Shown here: positions 43,458 through 51,578 of the stretch, one piece after another
How positions within the stretch are numbered: the first letter of the stretch is position 1
Layout: each line of letters begins with the position of its first letter
Made by a program: the position numbers and the translations under genes
Notes under the pieces: generated by a model
Told to the model about the DNA's origin: nothing
Seen by the model: only the letters and a program-made list of their open reading frames with translations
The model's database searches: none
Assembly (NCBI RefSeq): GCF_038622445.1
Contig: NZ_CP152019.1
Span: forward strand, 2,268,501-2,332,500
Source of the DNA: Sporosarcina sp. FSL K6-1522
GTDB lineage: Bacteria > Bacillota > Bacilli > Bacillales_A > Planococcaceae
Length of the DNA stretch: 64,000 bases
Reading direction: 5' to 3'

Positions 43458-43892
43458 ATGCTACCCAAAATCACAGAATTAGAATTTGATATTGAGCAAT
43501 TACCAGAAGACTTGCCACCGATTGGTAAGTCTTTTCTTTATGATTTCAACCAAGGTGATTTTGTATTAAAGGATGGAAAATTGGTCGAATTACATGGTAT
43601 CGAATCATTAAAAATGTGGATTGAAAAAACGATGCGTACAGAACGTTATCGATTTCGAATTTACGACAATACGGAGTACGGCATTATATTAGAAGAACTA
43701 ATTGGAATGAACCTTCCACGGGCATTCATTGAAGCGGAAATTGAACGGGAAGTCACTGAATCACTCACTTCAAGTCTTTATATCGACAGTCTGGAAAGTT
43801 GGTCGTTTGAACGTGACGGTAAATGGATGAGAATATTTTTCCGTGTAAATTCTCCAATGTACAACACGTTCGACATGGAGGTGATCATGTAG
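43458..43892 (+). CDS. XkdS-like baseplate wedge (DUF2634, gp25-like)
   Basis: 144 residues. GKSFLYDFNQGDFVLKDGK and RTERYRFRIYDNTEYGIIL are DUF2634 hallmarks, followed by a gpW/gp25-type fold. Confidence 0.9.
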   Translation: MLPKITELEFDIEQLPEDLPPIGKSFLYDFNQGDFVLKDGKLVELHGIESLKMWIEKTMRTERYRFRIYDNTEYGIILEELIGMNLPRAFIEAEIEREVTESLTSSLYIDSLESWSFERDGKWMRIFFRVNSPMYNTFDMEVIM

Positions 43893-44933
43893 ATGGAAAC
43901 AGAACAACAGATCCATGAACGTATGCTTACAAAAGTGGACGATGACTATGACAAGTCCAATGGCTCTTTTATATTTGATTCCACCAAAGTGGCTGCTATC
44001 GAATTTGCAGAACAACAGAAGAAAATCCATGTTGTGGAAAGTAAGATGGATGTAGAGAATCTTTATGGCGATGAATTGACACGTTTTGTTTATCAGCGAA
44101 CAGGACGAAAAAGAAAGCCGGCTACTACTGCAACGACCACTGTTATTATTTCTGGTTCTTCCGGTGCATCGATTCAAATCAATGACTTCGTAGGTTCGGA
44201 CAATGTTTATTACGTTTCTTTGGAAAATAAAACAATTGATGAAAGTGGATTAATGCACGTATTGGTTGAAGCGCAAGCGTACGGAATAGTAGGCAACGTT
44301 CCTGCTGGTGCTATTAATCATTTCCCAGTATCTATTCCAGGATTAATTGATGTCTATAACCCTGAACCTGTCATGAATGGCTATGAAGCTGAAACAGATA
44401 ATGAGTTGAGGCAGCGCTATTACGATAAGTTACAGCGACCTGGCAAAGCGGGTAACAAATATCATTATGAAGAATGGGCGAAAGAAGTTGTAGGTGTTGG
44501 CGGTGTAAGGGTGATCCCTAGATTTAATGGTCCATTAACTATGAAAGTAGTCATCATTGATAGCAATAAACAACCCGCTAGCGTCGAATTGGTTGCTAAT
44601 GTCGACGCTCACATACGTAAAGAAATGCCGTTCGGTGTCGAAGAATTGTTAGTTATAAGCGCTTCTGGTGTTCCTATTAATATAATAGCGACATTGAGTT
44701 TAGCCGGTGGATATACAGAAGCGTTAGCCAAAGAAAATATTACGAAAAACATAGCCAAATATCTCAAAGATATCGCATTTAAAACTACCTTTGTCAGTTA
44801 CGCCAAAACAGGTAGTGAAATCATTGATAGTGACGGTGTGCTTGATTATGCTGATTTACTTGTCAATGGGGGTATTGCTAATATTCCAATCGGCGATGAA
44901 GAAGTGGCAATCATGGGAGGTGTGAATGAATGA
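43893..44933 (+). CDS. Baseplate J-like wedge protein (XkdT-like)
   Basis: 346 residues. Baseplate_J family with [52 protein letters not shown] and [16 protein letters not shown]. Translationally coupled to the next gene. Confidence 0.92.
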   Translation: METEQQIHERMLTKVDDDYDKSNGSFIFDSTKVAAIEFAEQQKKIHVVESKMDVENLYGDELTRFVYQRTGRKRKPATTATTTVIISGSSGASIQINDFVGSDNVYYVSLENKTIDESGLMHVLVEAQAYGIVGNVPAGAINHFPVSIPGLIDVYNPEPVMNGYEAETDNELRQRYYDKLQRPGKAGNKYHYEEWAKEVVGVGGVRVIPRFNGPLTMKVVIIDSNKQPASVELVANVDAHIRKEMPFGVEELLVISASGVPINIIATLSLAGGYTEALAKENITKNIAKYLKDIAFKTTFVSYAKTGSEIIDSDGVLDYADLLVNGGIANIPIGDEEVAIMGGVNE

Positions 44934-45271
44934 ACCATATGAGCGTGTACCTGAAAAACAAAGTATTGACGGACAACCTTCAAGGAGTGTATATCGCATT
45001 ATTTAACGGCGACATAGAAATCAGTCAAGTAAGCTATAAAAGGCAATCATCGGCTTTCACAGCGCCGTCAGAGGGGCAGACGTCCAACAATGCTGATATT
45101 CTTTTCCCGATTGCCGGAGAGGCGTGGGGAGATATTACACACATTGGAATATTGGATAGTTTGACTGGCGGAAACCTGCTATTCAAATCACCTGCTGAAT
45201 TCGTGAAAAATATCGATATATCCAGCCAATACAAGATTCCGAAAAACTATCTGATTGTCCGACTGAGGTGA
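44930..45271 (+). CDS. Tail/baseplate-associated protein, 113 residues
   Basis: Beta-rich protein ([40 protein letters not shown]) resembling small tail-fibre attachment proteins found after baseplate J in some phages. Function inferred from position. Confidence 0.6.
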   Translation: MNHMSVYLKNKVLTDNLQGVYIALFNGDIEISQVSYKRQSSAFTAPSEGQTSNNADILFPIAGEAWGDITHIGILDSLTGGNLLFKSPAEFVKNIDISSQYKIPKNYLIVRLR

Positions 45272-45275
45272 TTAT

Positions 45276-46091
45276 GTGAATGTCATCGAACAACAACAAT
45301 GGCAAGAAGTCAGTATTTTAACATGGGGTGAACTATTACCGCACCAGTGGATAGATTTTCGTATAGCATTAATGGAAACTGAAACGGAACAAGGATCTAC
45401 TGGTGTTGTCGTTAAGCGCTCGTACACAACAGCGACGGTTACGACTGAATTAGAAACAACAGGCGTGAAGATTGTCCAATCCCCAATAGTTATCCAGACG
45501 CGTACGGAAATGGTTGTCAGTATCGTTGTTTCTGAACGTGATTATAAATCTGAAATGAATAAATACCTTCCGTTATATGAACGAAAATCGGGCGTATTTA
45601 ATGAGGCGTTAACAGCCTATGATCGTGAGTTCCGAAACGCTGAACAAAGATTAGAAGTCACTGAACGTAACATCTTTCTTGACACAGCTATAGAGTCATT
45701 GCCCTTATCTGAACGTGATTTGGGAATCGAAACGGTAAAGAATTTAAGATACGACCAACGTCGAGAGCAGATTTATTCGCGCTATCGTGCAAGCTTTGAC
45801 CAAACGACCGAAGAAACGATTAAGTCGGTCGCTAGCGCATACTCGAATGGTGAAGTGGACGTAAGAAAGACTGATGTTCCCGGCGTTTTCGAAATCAAGT
45901 TTATTGGAACGAAAGGTATTCCGAACAATATTGTTGGTTTAAAAAATGCGTTGGACATTGTTATTCCAGCGCATCTAGGCGTAACTTATACATTTACTTT
46001 TAATCCGTGGGAATCGTTGACTAGTAGATTGTGGGGCGAGGTGTCCAATATGAACTGGAATGATTTGAGAATATGGGATGAGGTGATCTAA
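45276..46091 (+). CDS. YmfQ/XkdU-like tail protein (DUF2313)
   Basis: 271 residues, GTG start. The core (~95-250) follows DUF2313: MNKYLPLYERKSGVFNEALT, FFLDTA-like NIFLDTAIESLPLSERDLG, GLKNALDIVIPAHLGVTYTF. It has Trp-rich segments at both ends (TWGELLPHQWIDFR; LWGEVSNMNWNDLRIWDEV), making it longer than usual. Confidence 0.8.
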   Translation: MNVIEQQQWQEVSILTWGELLPHQWIDFRIALMETETEQGSTGVVVKRSYTTATVTTELETTGVKIVQSPIVIQTRTEMVVSIVVSERDYKSEMNKYLPLYERKSGVFNEALTAYDREFRNAEQRLEVTERNIFLDTAIESLPLSERDLGIETVKNLRYDQRREQIYSRYRASFDQTTEETIKSVASAYSNGEVDVRKTDVPGVFEIKFIGTKGIPNNIVGLKNALDIVIPAHLGVTYTFTFNPWESLTSRLWGEVSNMNWNDLRIWDEVI

Positions 46092-46379
46092 TTGCAAGAA
46101 ACAACAAATTTAAAATTAAAGAAACCCGATCTAACTGACTATGTAAATGTCGATGATTTAAACGAAAATGCAGATTTAATTGATGCTGCAATCACTGAAA
46201 ATAAGGAAAGTCTTGCGACGCATACGGCGGATGATACGAAGCATTTGCAAACGGGAGAGCGCGAGTCTTGGAATGGTAAGCAAAGCGCTTTACCTGCAGA
46301 AAACAGACGTAAAATAACCTTTGGAACAGCAGAGCCAACAGGTGGGACCGACGGAGATATTTATTTCCAATATGAATAG
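46092..46379 (+). CDS. Tail fibre N-terminal-like protein, 95 residues
   Basis: TTG start. NLKLKKPDLTDYVNVDDLNE is the repeated baseplate-attachment motif of phage tail fibres; ends in a GTAEPTGGTDGDIYFQ segment common in fibre proteins. Lacks a long fibre shaft. Confidence 0.75.
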   Translation: MQETTNLKLKKPDLTDYVNVDDLNENADLIDAAITENKESLATHTADDTKHLQTGERESWNGKQSALPAENRRKITFGTAEPTGGTDGDIYFQYE

Positions 46380-46390
46380 AGGTGAGGTGA

Positions 46391-46966
46391 ATGACTAAGA
46401 AAACATGGGTGAACGTCGGAGGTACTTTTAAAGAGGTAAATAATGTTTGGCAAAAAGTTCAAGGGGCTTGGAAAGAAAAAGTGATTCCAAAAGGGAATAT
46501 AAGCGGAGCTTGGAAGGAATTTATTCAGTATTTGAGGATGCTTTATGACCACGGCGTTCAATTAGTGCCAGTTTCTAAAGTTACGATTGGAGATGCTGGC
46601 GGAACGGTCACTTTTAATGTCGACAATGTATTCCTGCAATGCGGCAATAGTTCTGCCAATAATGCTGTATTTTCTCCAGACGACCAAGTCGACGTTACTA
46701 ATTTCAAAAAAGTAAAATGCTTAATAACGAAAACAAGTTCAACGACATCAAGACCCTTTAGAATGGGATTAAAAACAGTAAGAGATGCTAAGGAGGCGAG
46801 TAGTGGTTTTGTAGCACACGCAGATTTTTCCGCTCAATATATCACACCTACGGAAGTAGAATTAGACATATCATCTTTGAGCGGTTTGTATTATCTGACA
46901 ATCGGTCAATACTACAATGCCGCTGGGTCGGGAACTGTATATGTTTATAAAGTATGGCTTGAATAG
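46391..46966 (+). CDS. Putative receptor-binding/tail fibre protein
   Basis: 191 residues. The N-terminal ~45 residues repeat W-x-K pattern (TWVNVGGTFKEVNNVWQKV, GAWKEKV, GAWKEFI), then a beta-rich domain (~65-190) with alternating hydrophobics, like a carbohydrate-binding sandwich. Role inferred from location between fibre and lysis genes. Confidence 0.55.
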   Translation: MTKKTWVNVGGTFKEVNNVWQKVQGAWKEKVIPKGNISGAWKEFIQYLRMLYDHGVQLVPVSKVTIGDAGGTVTFNVDNVFLQCGNSSANNAVFSPDDQVDVTNFKKVKCLITKTSSTTSRPFRMGLKTVRDAKEASSGFVAHADFSAQYITPTEVELDISSLSGLYYLTIGQYYNAAGSGTVYVYKVWLE

Positions 46967-46976
46967 GAGGTTTAAT

Positions 46977-47291
46977 ATGGCTTATTTAGAGTACCAAAAA
47001 CAAACAAAGCAAGTAGTAGAAATTCATGAAAGTGAACCAACCGTTTCAAGTGATTACGATTATGCTGTCTCAGAGAATTTTACAGTCAGCGATGAGTTCG
47101 AGTGGACTATTTGGGTCAATGGCGTTGACGTTGACAAAAATTTAACCAGTCATTCCGCAATCAGAAATAACCCAAATGCTAAGCGGTTGCTACAGGAGAA
47201 TGAGCAATTAAAAGCAACCAACACTTTGCTTACATCGGAATTAGCAAAGGTCAAGATTGATTTAATGTTAATGAAAGGGGGTGTCTCATAA
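46977..47291 (+). CDS. Hypothetical tail-region protein, 104 residues
   Basis: ATG after AGGAGGTTTAAT. Mixed N-terminal half and a C-terminal coiled coil (LLQENEQLKATNTLLTSELA). Its stop shares a base with xkdX. Unknown function. Confidence 0.65.
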   Translation: MAYLEYQKQTKQVVEIHESEPTVSSDYDYAVSENFTVSDEFEWTIWVNGVDVDKNLTSHSAIRNNPNAKRLLQENEQLKATNTLLTSELAKVKIDLMLMKGGVS

Positions 47292-47434
47292 TGGCATTTT
47301 GGAAATTTGCATACAACGCTAAATGCGTGACAATTGATCAACTTCGTATCGTTGTCAAAACAGAGTCTAATCCGTATGGAGAAATTACTTCAGAAGAATT
47401 TGAACAAATTACAGGTAAAGCATACGCTGAGTAG
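47291..47434 (+). CDS. XkdX family protein, 47 residues
   Basis: MAFWKFAYNAKCVTIDQLRI to ITSEEFEQITGKAYAE matches the short XkdX family (aromatic N-terminus, EITxEEYxxITG ending), found after fibre genes and before lysis genes in PBSX-like phages. Confidence 0.85.
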   Translation: MAFWKFAYNAKCVTIDQLRIVVKTESNPYGEITSEEFEQITGKAYAE

Positions 47435-47504
47435 GCTTTTTTATTTTGTTCAAATTCGCAATCGGACCATTATGTGCAGCAGTAAAGATAATATCATGTT
47501 CAAT

Positions 47505-47531
47505 AGAGTGCCCTAACCGGGTGCTCTTTTT
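47505..47531 (+). terminator. Hairpin with T tract between xkdX and holin
   Basis: AGAGTGCCC pairs with GGGTGCTCT (two G-U pairs) followed by TTTTTATTTT. Possibly a partial terminator setting lysis gene levels. The gap 47435-47555 holds nothing else. Confidence 0.6.
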
Positions 47532-47555
47532 ATTTTGTATAGAGGAGTGATTTGC

Positions 47556-48020
47556 ATGGGAGGAATTAATCTGGATTATTTAGAAATTACACACATGTAT
47601 CTATTTGGTGGAGTTAAGTTTTTACATTTACTATTATTGTTGATGGTGCTGGACATCATTACTGGGCTATCAAAAGGTTGGAAGAACAATAATTTGTGGA
47701 CGAGAAAGAGCCTTTTTGGCTATGCTCGAAAGATGCTAATTCTCGTGGTTATCATCTTGGCCAATGTCATTGATCAAATCCTCAACCTGAACGGAGCGAT
47801 TACATATGCGACCGTTCTTTTTTATATCGCAAATGAAGGACTCTCGATCACGGAAAATATGGCGGAGCTGGGTGTCTTGGTCCCAACCTCGTTAGCCGAG
47901 AAATTGAAAGTCATTGACTTGCAAAAAGAAAAGCAGTCGTTTCCTGATGAATTCAAGGAAGAGTTGACTGGAAATAAAGTGAATGAACAGCTACAGAAGA
48001 AAAAGGATGGTGGCAAGTAA
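47556..48020 (+). CDS. Phage holin (toxin secretion/lysis family)
   Basis: 154 residues, about three membrane segments (FLHLLLLLMVLDIITGLSKG; LILVVIILANVIDQI; ITYATVLFYIANEGLSI) with the conserved IITGLSKG/TRKS motif of the Cph1/BlyA holin family, and a charged tail. Start at 47556 after AGAGGAG. Forms membrane lesions to release the endolysin. Ends on the endolysin start. Confidence 0.9.
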   Translation: MGGINLDYLEITHMYLFGGVKFLHLLLLLMVLDIITGLSKGWKNNNLWTRKSLFGYARKMLILVVIILANVIDQILNLNGAITYATVLFYIANEGLSITENMAELGVLVPTSLAEKLKVIDLQKEKQSFPDEFKEELTGNKVNEQLQKKKDGGK

Positions 48021-48787
48021 TGTTCATCAAACCTTGTGAGGGGCGTATCACGTCACCATTCGGTATGCGTACCCACCCAGTTACGAAAAAGCCGTCTACG
48101 ATGCATTGGGGCATCGACTTAGCCAAGACGGGCAACGTGCCAGTATTAGCAGCGGCTAGCGGCACTGTATCTCGCGTGCAACGTACCGGTACGTTTGGGA
48201 CGTATGGCAATACAATTATGATTGTCCATAAAATTGGTGGCAAAACGTATGAGACGGTATACGCTCATTTGCGCTCTTATAACGTGAAAGTAGGACAATC
48301 AGTCAAGGCAGGGCAGACAATCGGAATAATGGGTAACACAGGGGGCTCCACGGGGCAGCATCTACACTTTGAGGTCCATACAGGGCGCTGGAACAACAAG
48401 TATTCGAACGCCAAAAATCCGGTGCATTACATGATTGATCCAGACATTGAAGTATTACAGCAGCTACTCATAAATGCCGGCCATAAGGTTGCGGTTGATG
48501 GAATCAATGGTCCAGGTACATTAGCGGCAGTTAAGGCGTTTCAGAAAGCTAGCGGGCTAGTAGTAGATGGCTCGGCTGGACTTGCAACAATGGCAGCGTT
48601 AGAAAAATTTACAAAGCAGAAGGAGGAAGTTATTGTGACTAATAACAAACCAAGTGCTACTCATGCCGATGCATGGAAATGGGCAACAGATAAGAAGCTG
48701 ATGAACGGAGAGCGCCCAGGGGACCCATTGACACGAGAACAGTTTGCGACAGTACTCAAACGATACGATGATGCTTATAAGAAGTAA
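48020..48787 (+). CDS. Endolysin: M23 peptidase plus peptidoglycan-binding domain
   Basis: 255 residues without signal peptide. LytM-type M23 metalloendopeptidase (~1-145) with zinc ligands in HWGIDLA (H29, D33) and HLHFEVH; peptidoglycan_binding_1 repeat (~155-205, NAGHKVAVDGINGPGTLAAV); C-terminal segment (~215-255, ADAWKWATDKKLMNGE...LTREQFATVLKRY) resembling a single SLH-type repeat. Cuts the peptide cross-bridge after holin action. Confidence 0.92.
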   Translation: MFIKPCEGRITSPFGMRTHPVTKKPSTMHWGIDLAKTGNVPVLAAASGTVSRVQRTGTFGTYGNTIMIVHKIGGKTYETVYAHLRSYNVKVGQSVKAGQTIGIMGNTGGSTGQHLHFEVHTGRWNNKYSNAKNPVHYMIDPDIEVLQQLLINAGHKVAVDGINGPGTLAAVKAFQKASGLVVDGSAGLATMAALEKFTKQKEEVIVTNNKPSATHADAWKWATDKKLMNGERPGDPLTREQFATVLKRYDDAYKK

Positions 48788-48790
48788 GTA

Positions 48791-48832
48791 AAAGGCGACT
48801 ACTCATCAATTTGAGTAAGTCGCCTTTTTTTA
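48791..48832 (+). terminator. Late operon terminator
   Basis: AAAGGCGACT (48791-48800) with AGTCGCCTTT (48818-48827), inner ACTCA/TGAGT pairing, then T7. Confidence 0.9.
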
Positions 48833-48843
48833 TTTCAACAAGT

Positions 48844-49191
48844 TCAAAACATTTTCTTAACAAGAGATGAGTAAACTTTTTTATCAATTTCTATCAAGCT
48901 TTTCTTTCCATCATTAAATTCAATAGCGACCGTGTGCGCGCTTTTTGATTTAGCAGACAGCCCAGCAAGCCATCCGACAGGTCCGAGAATAACTCCACCT
49001 ACAAATGCACGACCAACAGCACTTGTCGCACTTTTACGGCTTTCCTCATCTAACACCTCATATTCTTTTATCGTATCCTTATTGATTTCTAGCGTTTTAA
49101 ATAACCCAGTTGCAATAGAGACAGTCCCTAACGTATGGATGATATTCTTCCCTGCGTAATCCCCAGCAATCACTTTGTTTTTAGCAGCCAT
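48844..49191 (-). CDS. Lysogeny-type gene with glycine-rich membrane segment
   Basis: 115 residues on the minus strand; ATG at 49191 after AAAGGAGGGG. N-terminal beta-rich half, then GRAFVGGVILGPVGWLAGLS, a Gly-rich hydrophobic hairpin, and an EFNDGKKSLIEIDK segment. Opposite orientation to the late genes and placed after lysis, as for moron genes expressed from the prophage. No function known. Confidence 0.65.
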   Translation of the reverse strand: MAAKNKVIAGDYAGKNIIHTLGTVSIATGLFKTLEINKDTIKEYEVLDEESRKSATSAVGRAFVGGVILGPVGWLAGLSAKSKSAHTVAIEFNDGKKSLIEIDKKVYSSLVKKMF

Positions 49192-49271
49192 AACAAACCC
49201 CTCCTTTGTATTAGTCCTATCGTACGACATATTGTCCGAACTGACTATACTTGGATGTCTTTTTTATTTGC

Positions 49272-49300
49272 TTTACATACGAACATTTATTCTGTATACT
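49272..49300 (+). promoter_or_regulatory. SigA promoter with SOS-box-like operator
   Basis: TTTACA (49272-49277), 17 bp, TATACT (49295-49300). The spacer contains CGAACATTTATTC (49280-49292), seven of eight fixed bases of the LexA/DinR box GAAC-N4-GTTC. Confidence 0.65.
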
Positions 49301-49322
49301 AGAAACAAGGAGGGGAACGAGT

Positions 49323-49541
49323 GTGCGTAATCAATTGATAAAGTCGATGGGGTACCAGCTATTAGATATGATGTATATGGATAAGAACGGTGGAGTTAGT
49401 AAGCGGCGGATGAAGGTAATCCAAGTAGGAGAGGGTTCATTTCGGGCGTTTTGCTATTTACGGCAATCCAAACGAACTTTTTTAATTGGTAATGTTCTTG
49501 CGCTTGTTCCCGTCATCACGAAAGAAAGCAGGGTAGTCTAA
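49323..49541 (+). CDS. WYL-domain-like small protein
   Basis: 72 residues, GTG start after AAGGAGGGG. Pattern YQLLDMMYMDKNGGVSKRRM, VIQVGEGSFRAFCYLRQSKR, TFLIGNVLALVPV matches short WYL-like beta-barrel proteins of Bacillus. Overlaps the next gene by one base. First gene behind the SOS-like promoter. Confidence 0.65.
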   Translation: MRNQLIKSMGYQLLDMMYMDKNGGVSKRRMKVIQVGEGSFRAFCYLRQSKRTFLIGNVLALVPVITKESRVV

Positions 49542-49930
49542 TGCTGTTTATTCCGCATGATATGTTACCTCATTTTGAGAACATGATTTACTTACCGATG
49601 GTCATTAAGATTTTGGAAAGAGACAGGGAAACGATTGAAATTAGCCCGTTTAAACTAAAAGGTCCATATGTCGATATTGTTGAAAATGCATTAAAGATTG
49701 CGCGGACCGAATTAAAGAAGACAAATATTTATGCACGAAACAGAAATATGAAGTTGATTAAAAAAAGTAAAGATAGCACGTTTACAGAGTATGCATTTGT
49801 CCATGGAGATAACGAGGATACTCGGCGCTATTTAAACGTCCGGCTACGTAATCACACAGAAGAGTTGATGTCAATTTATTTTGAAAAGGGGATATTGAAC
49901 AATGAAAGAAAGACAACAGCGAATTTATGA
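49541..49930 (+). CDS. Hypothetical protein of the YolD cassette
   Basis: 129 residues, alpha-helical, starting MLFIPHDMLPHFENMIYLPM. Similar proteins accompany WYL-like and YolD genes in Bacilli, with no known function. Its end overlaps the next gene by 29 bases. Confidence 0.65.
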   Translation: MLFIPHDMLPHFENMIYLPMVIKILERDRETIEISPFKLKGPYVDIVENALKIARTELKKTNIYARNRNMKLIKKSKDSTFTEYAFVHGDNEDTRRYLNVRLRNHTEELMSIYFEKGILNNERKTTANL

Positions 49931-50114
49931 TTTCATTCGAACTTATATTGAAGAAAATAAATACTCACCGACAATGCGGGAGATTACCGCAGGAGTAGGC
50001 CTTAAATCTGTATCGACTGTGCACGGCCATTTAGATCGGATGCGAGAAAAAGGTTATATCGATTTTGCGGATTCAAGGCCACGAACACTTAGAATCACGG
50101 AGTGCGTCAGATGA
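49902..50114 (+). CDS. LexA-type HTH protein lacking the peptidase domain
   Basis: 70 residues that cover only the LexA winged helix-turn-helix (RQQRIYDFIRTYIEENKYSP, TMREITAGVGLKSVSTVHGH). LexA itself is about 200 residues with a Ser-Lys autoprotease domain, absent here. It should bind DNA but not be cleaved on RecA activation. Start after AAAGGGGATATTGAAC; stop overlaps the yolD start. Confidence 0.85.
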   Translation: MKERQQRIYDFIRTYIEENKYSPTMREITAGVGLKSVSTVHGHLDRMREKGYIDFADSRPRTLRITECVR

Positions 50115-50440
50115 TTCGTGACAGAGGAAATATAAAATGGCGAGGCTTGATGTTGCCGGAGCATGTTGTGAAATTAATCGAGTGGCACGAACAGGATCAA
50201 TTGACCAAGAAACCAGAATTTGATGAGTGGGAGCTGGAAGCAATCCAAATGGAAGTAGAATTGGCATACAAACGCCAAAGTGAAGCTATAGTTACAGTGT
50301 GGAAAAATGGGAGCGAAAGCCCCTACATTGGAAAAATAACAGCCCTTGACCAACGGCTAAATACCATATCGATTGAAGGTCCATTCGGGGATGACCGGAT
50401 TCCTGCTACCGATATAATCAAAGTTGAATGCAGGGATTAA
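50111..50440 (+). CDS. YolD-like protein
   Basis: 109 residues of the YolD family (IRDRGNIKWRGLMLPEHVVK, then a beta-barrel ending DRIPATDIIKVECRD). YolD usually pairs with UvrX, a Y-family polymerase, in SOS operons; uvrX is absent. Last phage gene before attR. Confidence 0.88.
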   Translation: MIRDRGNIKWRGLMLPEHVVKLIEWHEQDQLTKKPEFDEWELEAIQMEVELAYKRQSEAIVTVWKNGSESPYIGKITALDQRLNTISIEGPFGDDRIPATDIIKVECRD

Positions 50441-50441
50441 A

Positions 50442-50482
50442 AAACGACCACCAACTCGATTGAGAAGGTGGTACGTTTGATT
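50442..50482 (+). terminator. Terminator after yolD-like gene
   Basis: AAACG-ACCACC with GGTGGT-A-CGTTT, then GATTTTATTT. Confidence 0.7.
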
Positions 50483-50488
50483 TTATTT

Positions 50489-50505
50489 GCCATGCGCCTG
50501 CCTGC
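50489..50505 (-). repeat. GGCAGGCGCA repeat, inverted copy 3
   Basis: Minus strand GCAGGCAGGCGCATGGC, 14 of 17 positions identical to the copy at 20319. Lies about 140 bp inside attR. Confidence 0.6.
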
Positions 50506-50513
50506 TTTTTCAG

Positions 50514-50534
50514 TCCCCCAGACGTCCCCCAAAT
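50514..50534. promoter_or_regulatory. Candidate integrase arm-type sites, right
   Basis: TCCCCCAGA (50514) and TCCCCCAAA (50525), 11 bp apart, matching the left pair in sequence and orientation. Confidence 0.6.
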
Positions 50535-50578
50535 CAATTCAATTCATTTCGATAAATTGCATACTCTAGATAAAAGGA

Positions 50579-50622
50579 AAAACCCCAGAAACGTTGATAT
50601 AAATCAACTTCCGGGGTTTTAG
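50579..50622. terminator. Phage-supplied rpsD terminator
   Basis: Imperfect hairpin AACCCC-GAA-TTGAT / ATCAA-TTC-GGGGTT, with T-rich flanks on both strands. It lies on the phage side of attR and now ends rpsD transcription. Confidence 0.75.
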
Positions 50623-50646
50623 ATTCCACTGCTTTCAACACGTTAT

Positions 50647-50660
50647 TATTAACGGTTGTA
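50647..50660. repeat. attR: attR core
   Basis: TATTAACGGTTGTA, identical to attL; includes the last codons and stop of rpsD. Confidence 0.9.
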
Positions 50661-51251
50661 GAACTCAACGATAAGTGCTTCGTTGATTTCAGCCGCAAGC
50701 TCGCTGCGCTCAGGCATACGAACGAATTGACCGACTTTAGTGTCGTTGTTGAATGAAACGAATTCAGGAACAAAGTTGTTCACTTCGATTGCTTCGTTTA
50801 CAACGTCAAGGTTTTGAGATTTCTCACGAAGAGAGATTTCTTGACCAGGTTTTACGCTGTAAGAAGGGATGTCAACGCGTTTACCATCAACCAAGATGTG
50901 GCCGTGGTTAACAAGTTGACGAGCTGCACGACGTGTGCGAGCAAGACCTAAGCGGTATACAAGGTTATCAAGGCGAGTTTCAAGAAGGATCATGAAGTTT
51001 TCACCGTGTTTACCAGGCATTTTACCTGCTTTAAGGAACATCGTTTTGAATTGGCGTTCGTTTACGCCGTACATGAAACGAAGTTTTTGTTTTTCTTGTA
51101 ATTGCAATCCGTATTCGGAAAGTTTTTTACGTTGGTTAGGACCGTGTTGTCCTGGTGCGTAAGGGCGTTTTTCGATTTCTTTACCTGTTCCTGAAAGTGA
51201 GATTCCAAGACGACGTGATAATTTCCAAGCTGGACCTGTATAACGAGCCAT
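50649..51251 (-). CDS. rpsD: 30S ribosomal protein S4
   Basis: 200 residues. [18 protein letters not shown] start, and S4 RNA-binding domain (~92-155, [37 protein letters not shown]). Nucleates 16S rRNA folding and in Bacillus represses its own mRNA. The C-terminal three codons lie in the phage att core; the sequence at the junction stays intact, so integration does not damage S4. Confidence 0.97.
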   Translation of the reverse strand: MARYTGPAWKLSRRLGISLSGTGKEIEKRPYAPGQHGPNQRKKLSEYGLQLQEKQKLRFMYGVNERQFKTMFLKAGKMPGKHGENFMILLETRLDNLVYRLGLARTRRAARQLVNHGHILVDGKRVDIPSYSVKPGQEISLREKSQNLDVVNEAIEVNNFVPEFVSFNNDTKVGQFVRMPERSELAAEINEALIVEFYNR

Positions 51252-51435
51252 GAATGACTCCTCCTCTGTTGTTGGTTTTATTTTGTTGTAAAATAAGAAC
51301 CAGATGTATTCAATCCAAATGCCATTCTATCATCTTGCATCTTCGCTTCCGCAGCCAGGAAGTTACGCGATACACCTTGTAAAAGGAATAGACTGGACAA
51401 TTTGGAACACACAACTGCTGCAACTATTTTACACA
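51252..51435 (-). promoter_or_regulatory. rpsD leader, probable S4 autoregulatory RNA
   Basis: About 180 bases separate the promoter from rpsD, with the ribosome site GAGGAGGAG at the end. B. subtilis rpsD has an S4-binding leader of comparable position. I could not derive the pseudoknot by eye, so this rests on position and length. Confidence 0.5.
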
Positions 51436-51441
51436 TTTTTC

Positions 51442-51470
51442 ATCATAACAAGTATATCTAAGTGAGTCAA
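51442..51470 (-). promoter_or_regulatory. SigA promoter of rpsD
   Basis: Minus strand TTGACT (51465-51470), 17 bp, TATGAT (51442-51447). Confidence 0.85.
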
Positions 51471-51578
51471 GCTTCTACCTTGCAATCTGCTGTCGGTTAC
51501 AATTCTTTTTATTTACCTGAATAGAATGTAAAATGGAAGTAGGAGTATAAGATTGTGATAAGGAAAGGATGGATAGAG

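Larger units (their letters stand above)
17103..50660. mobile_element. PBSX-like contractile-tailed prophage integrated in rpsD
   Basis: The element is bounded by a 14-bp direct repeat (TATTAACGGTTGTA) at 17103-17116 and 50647-50660, which is the end of rpsD. It has a complete temperate phage layout: integrase, repressor/Cro switch, replication, methylase, ArpU, packaging, head, contractile tail, lysis, and lysogeny genes. No inactivated essential gene was seen, so it may be functional. The presence of sheath, XkdM, XkdN, XkdP-XkdT and XkdX homologues gives it PBSX-type myovirus affinity, although the integrase, ssb and HNH/terminase set are those of an independent phage rather than a domesticated PBSX. 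Confidence 0.95.

Noticed and set aside
47471..47516. Short frame MCSSKDNIMFNRVP before the holin
   Set aside because: No ribosome site and it ends inside a terminator-like hairpin.
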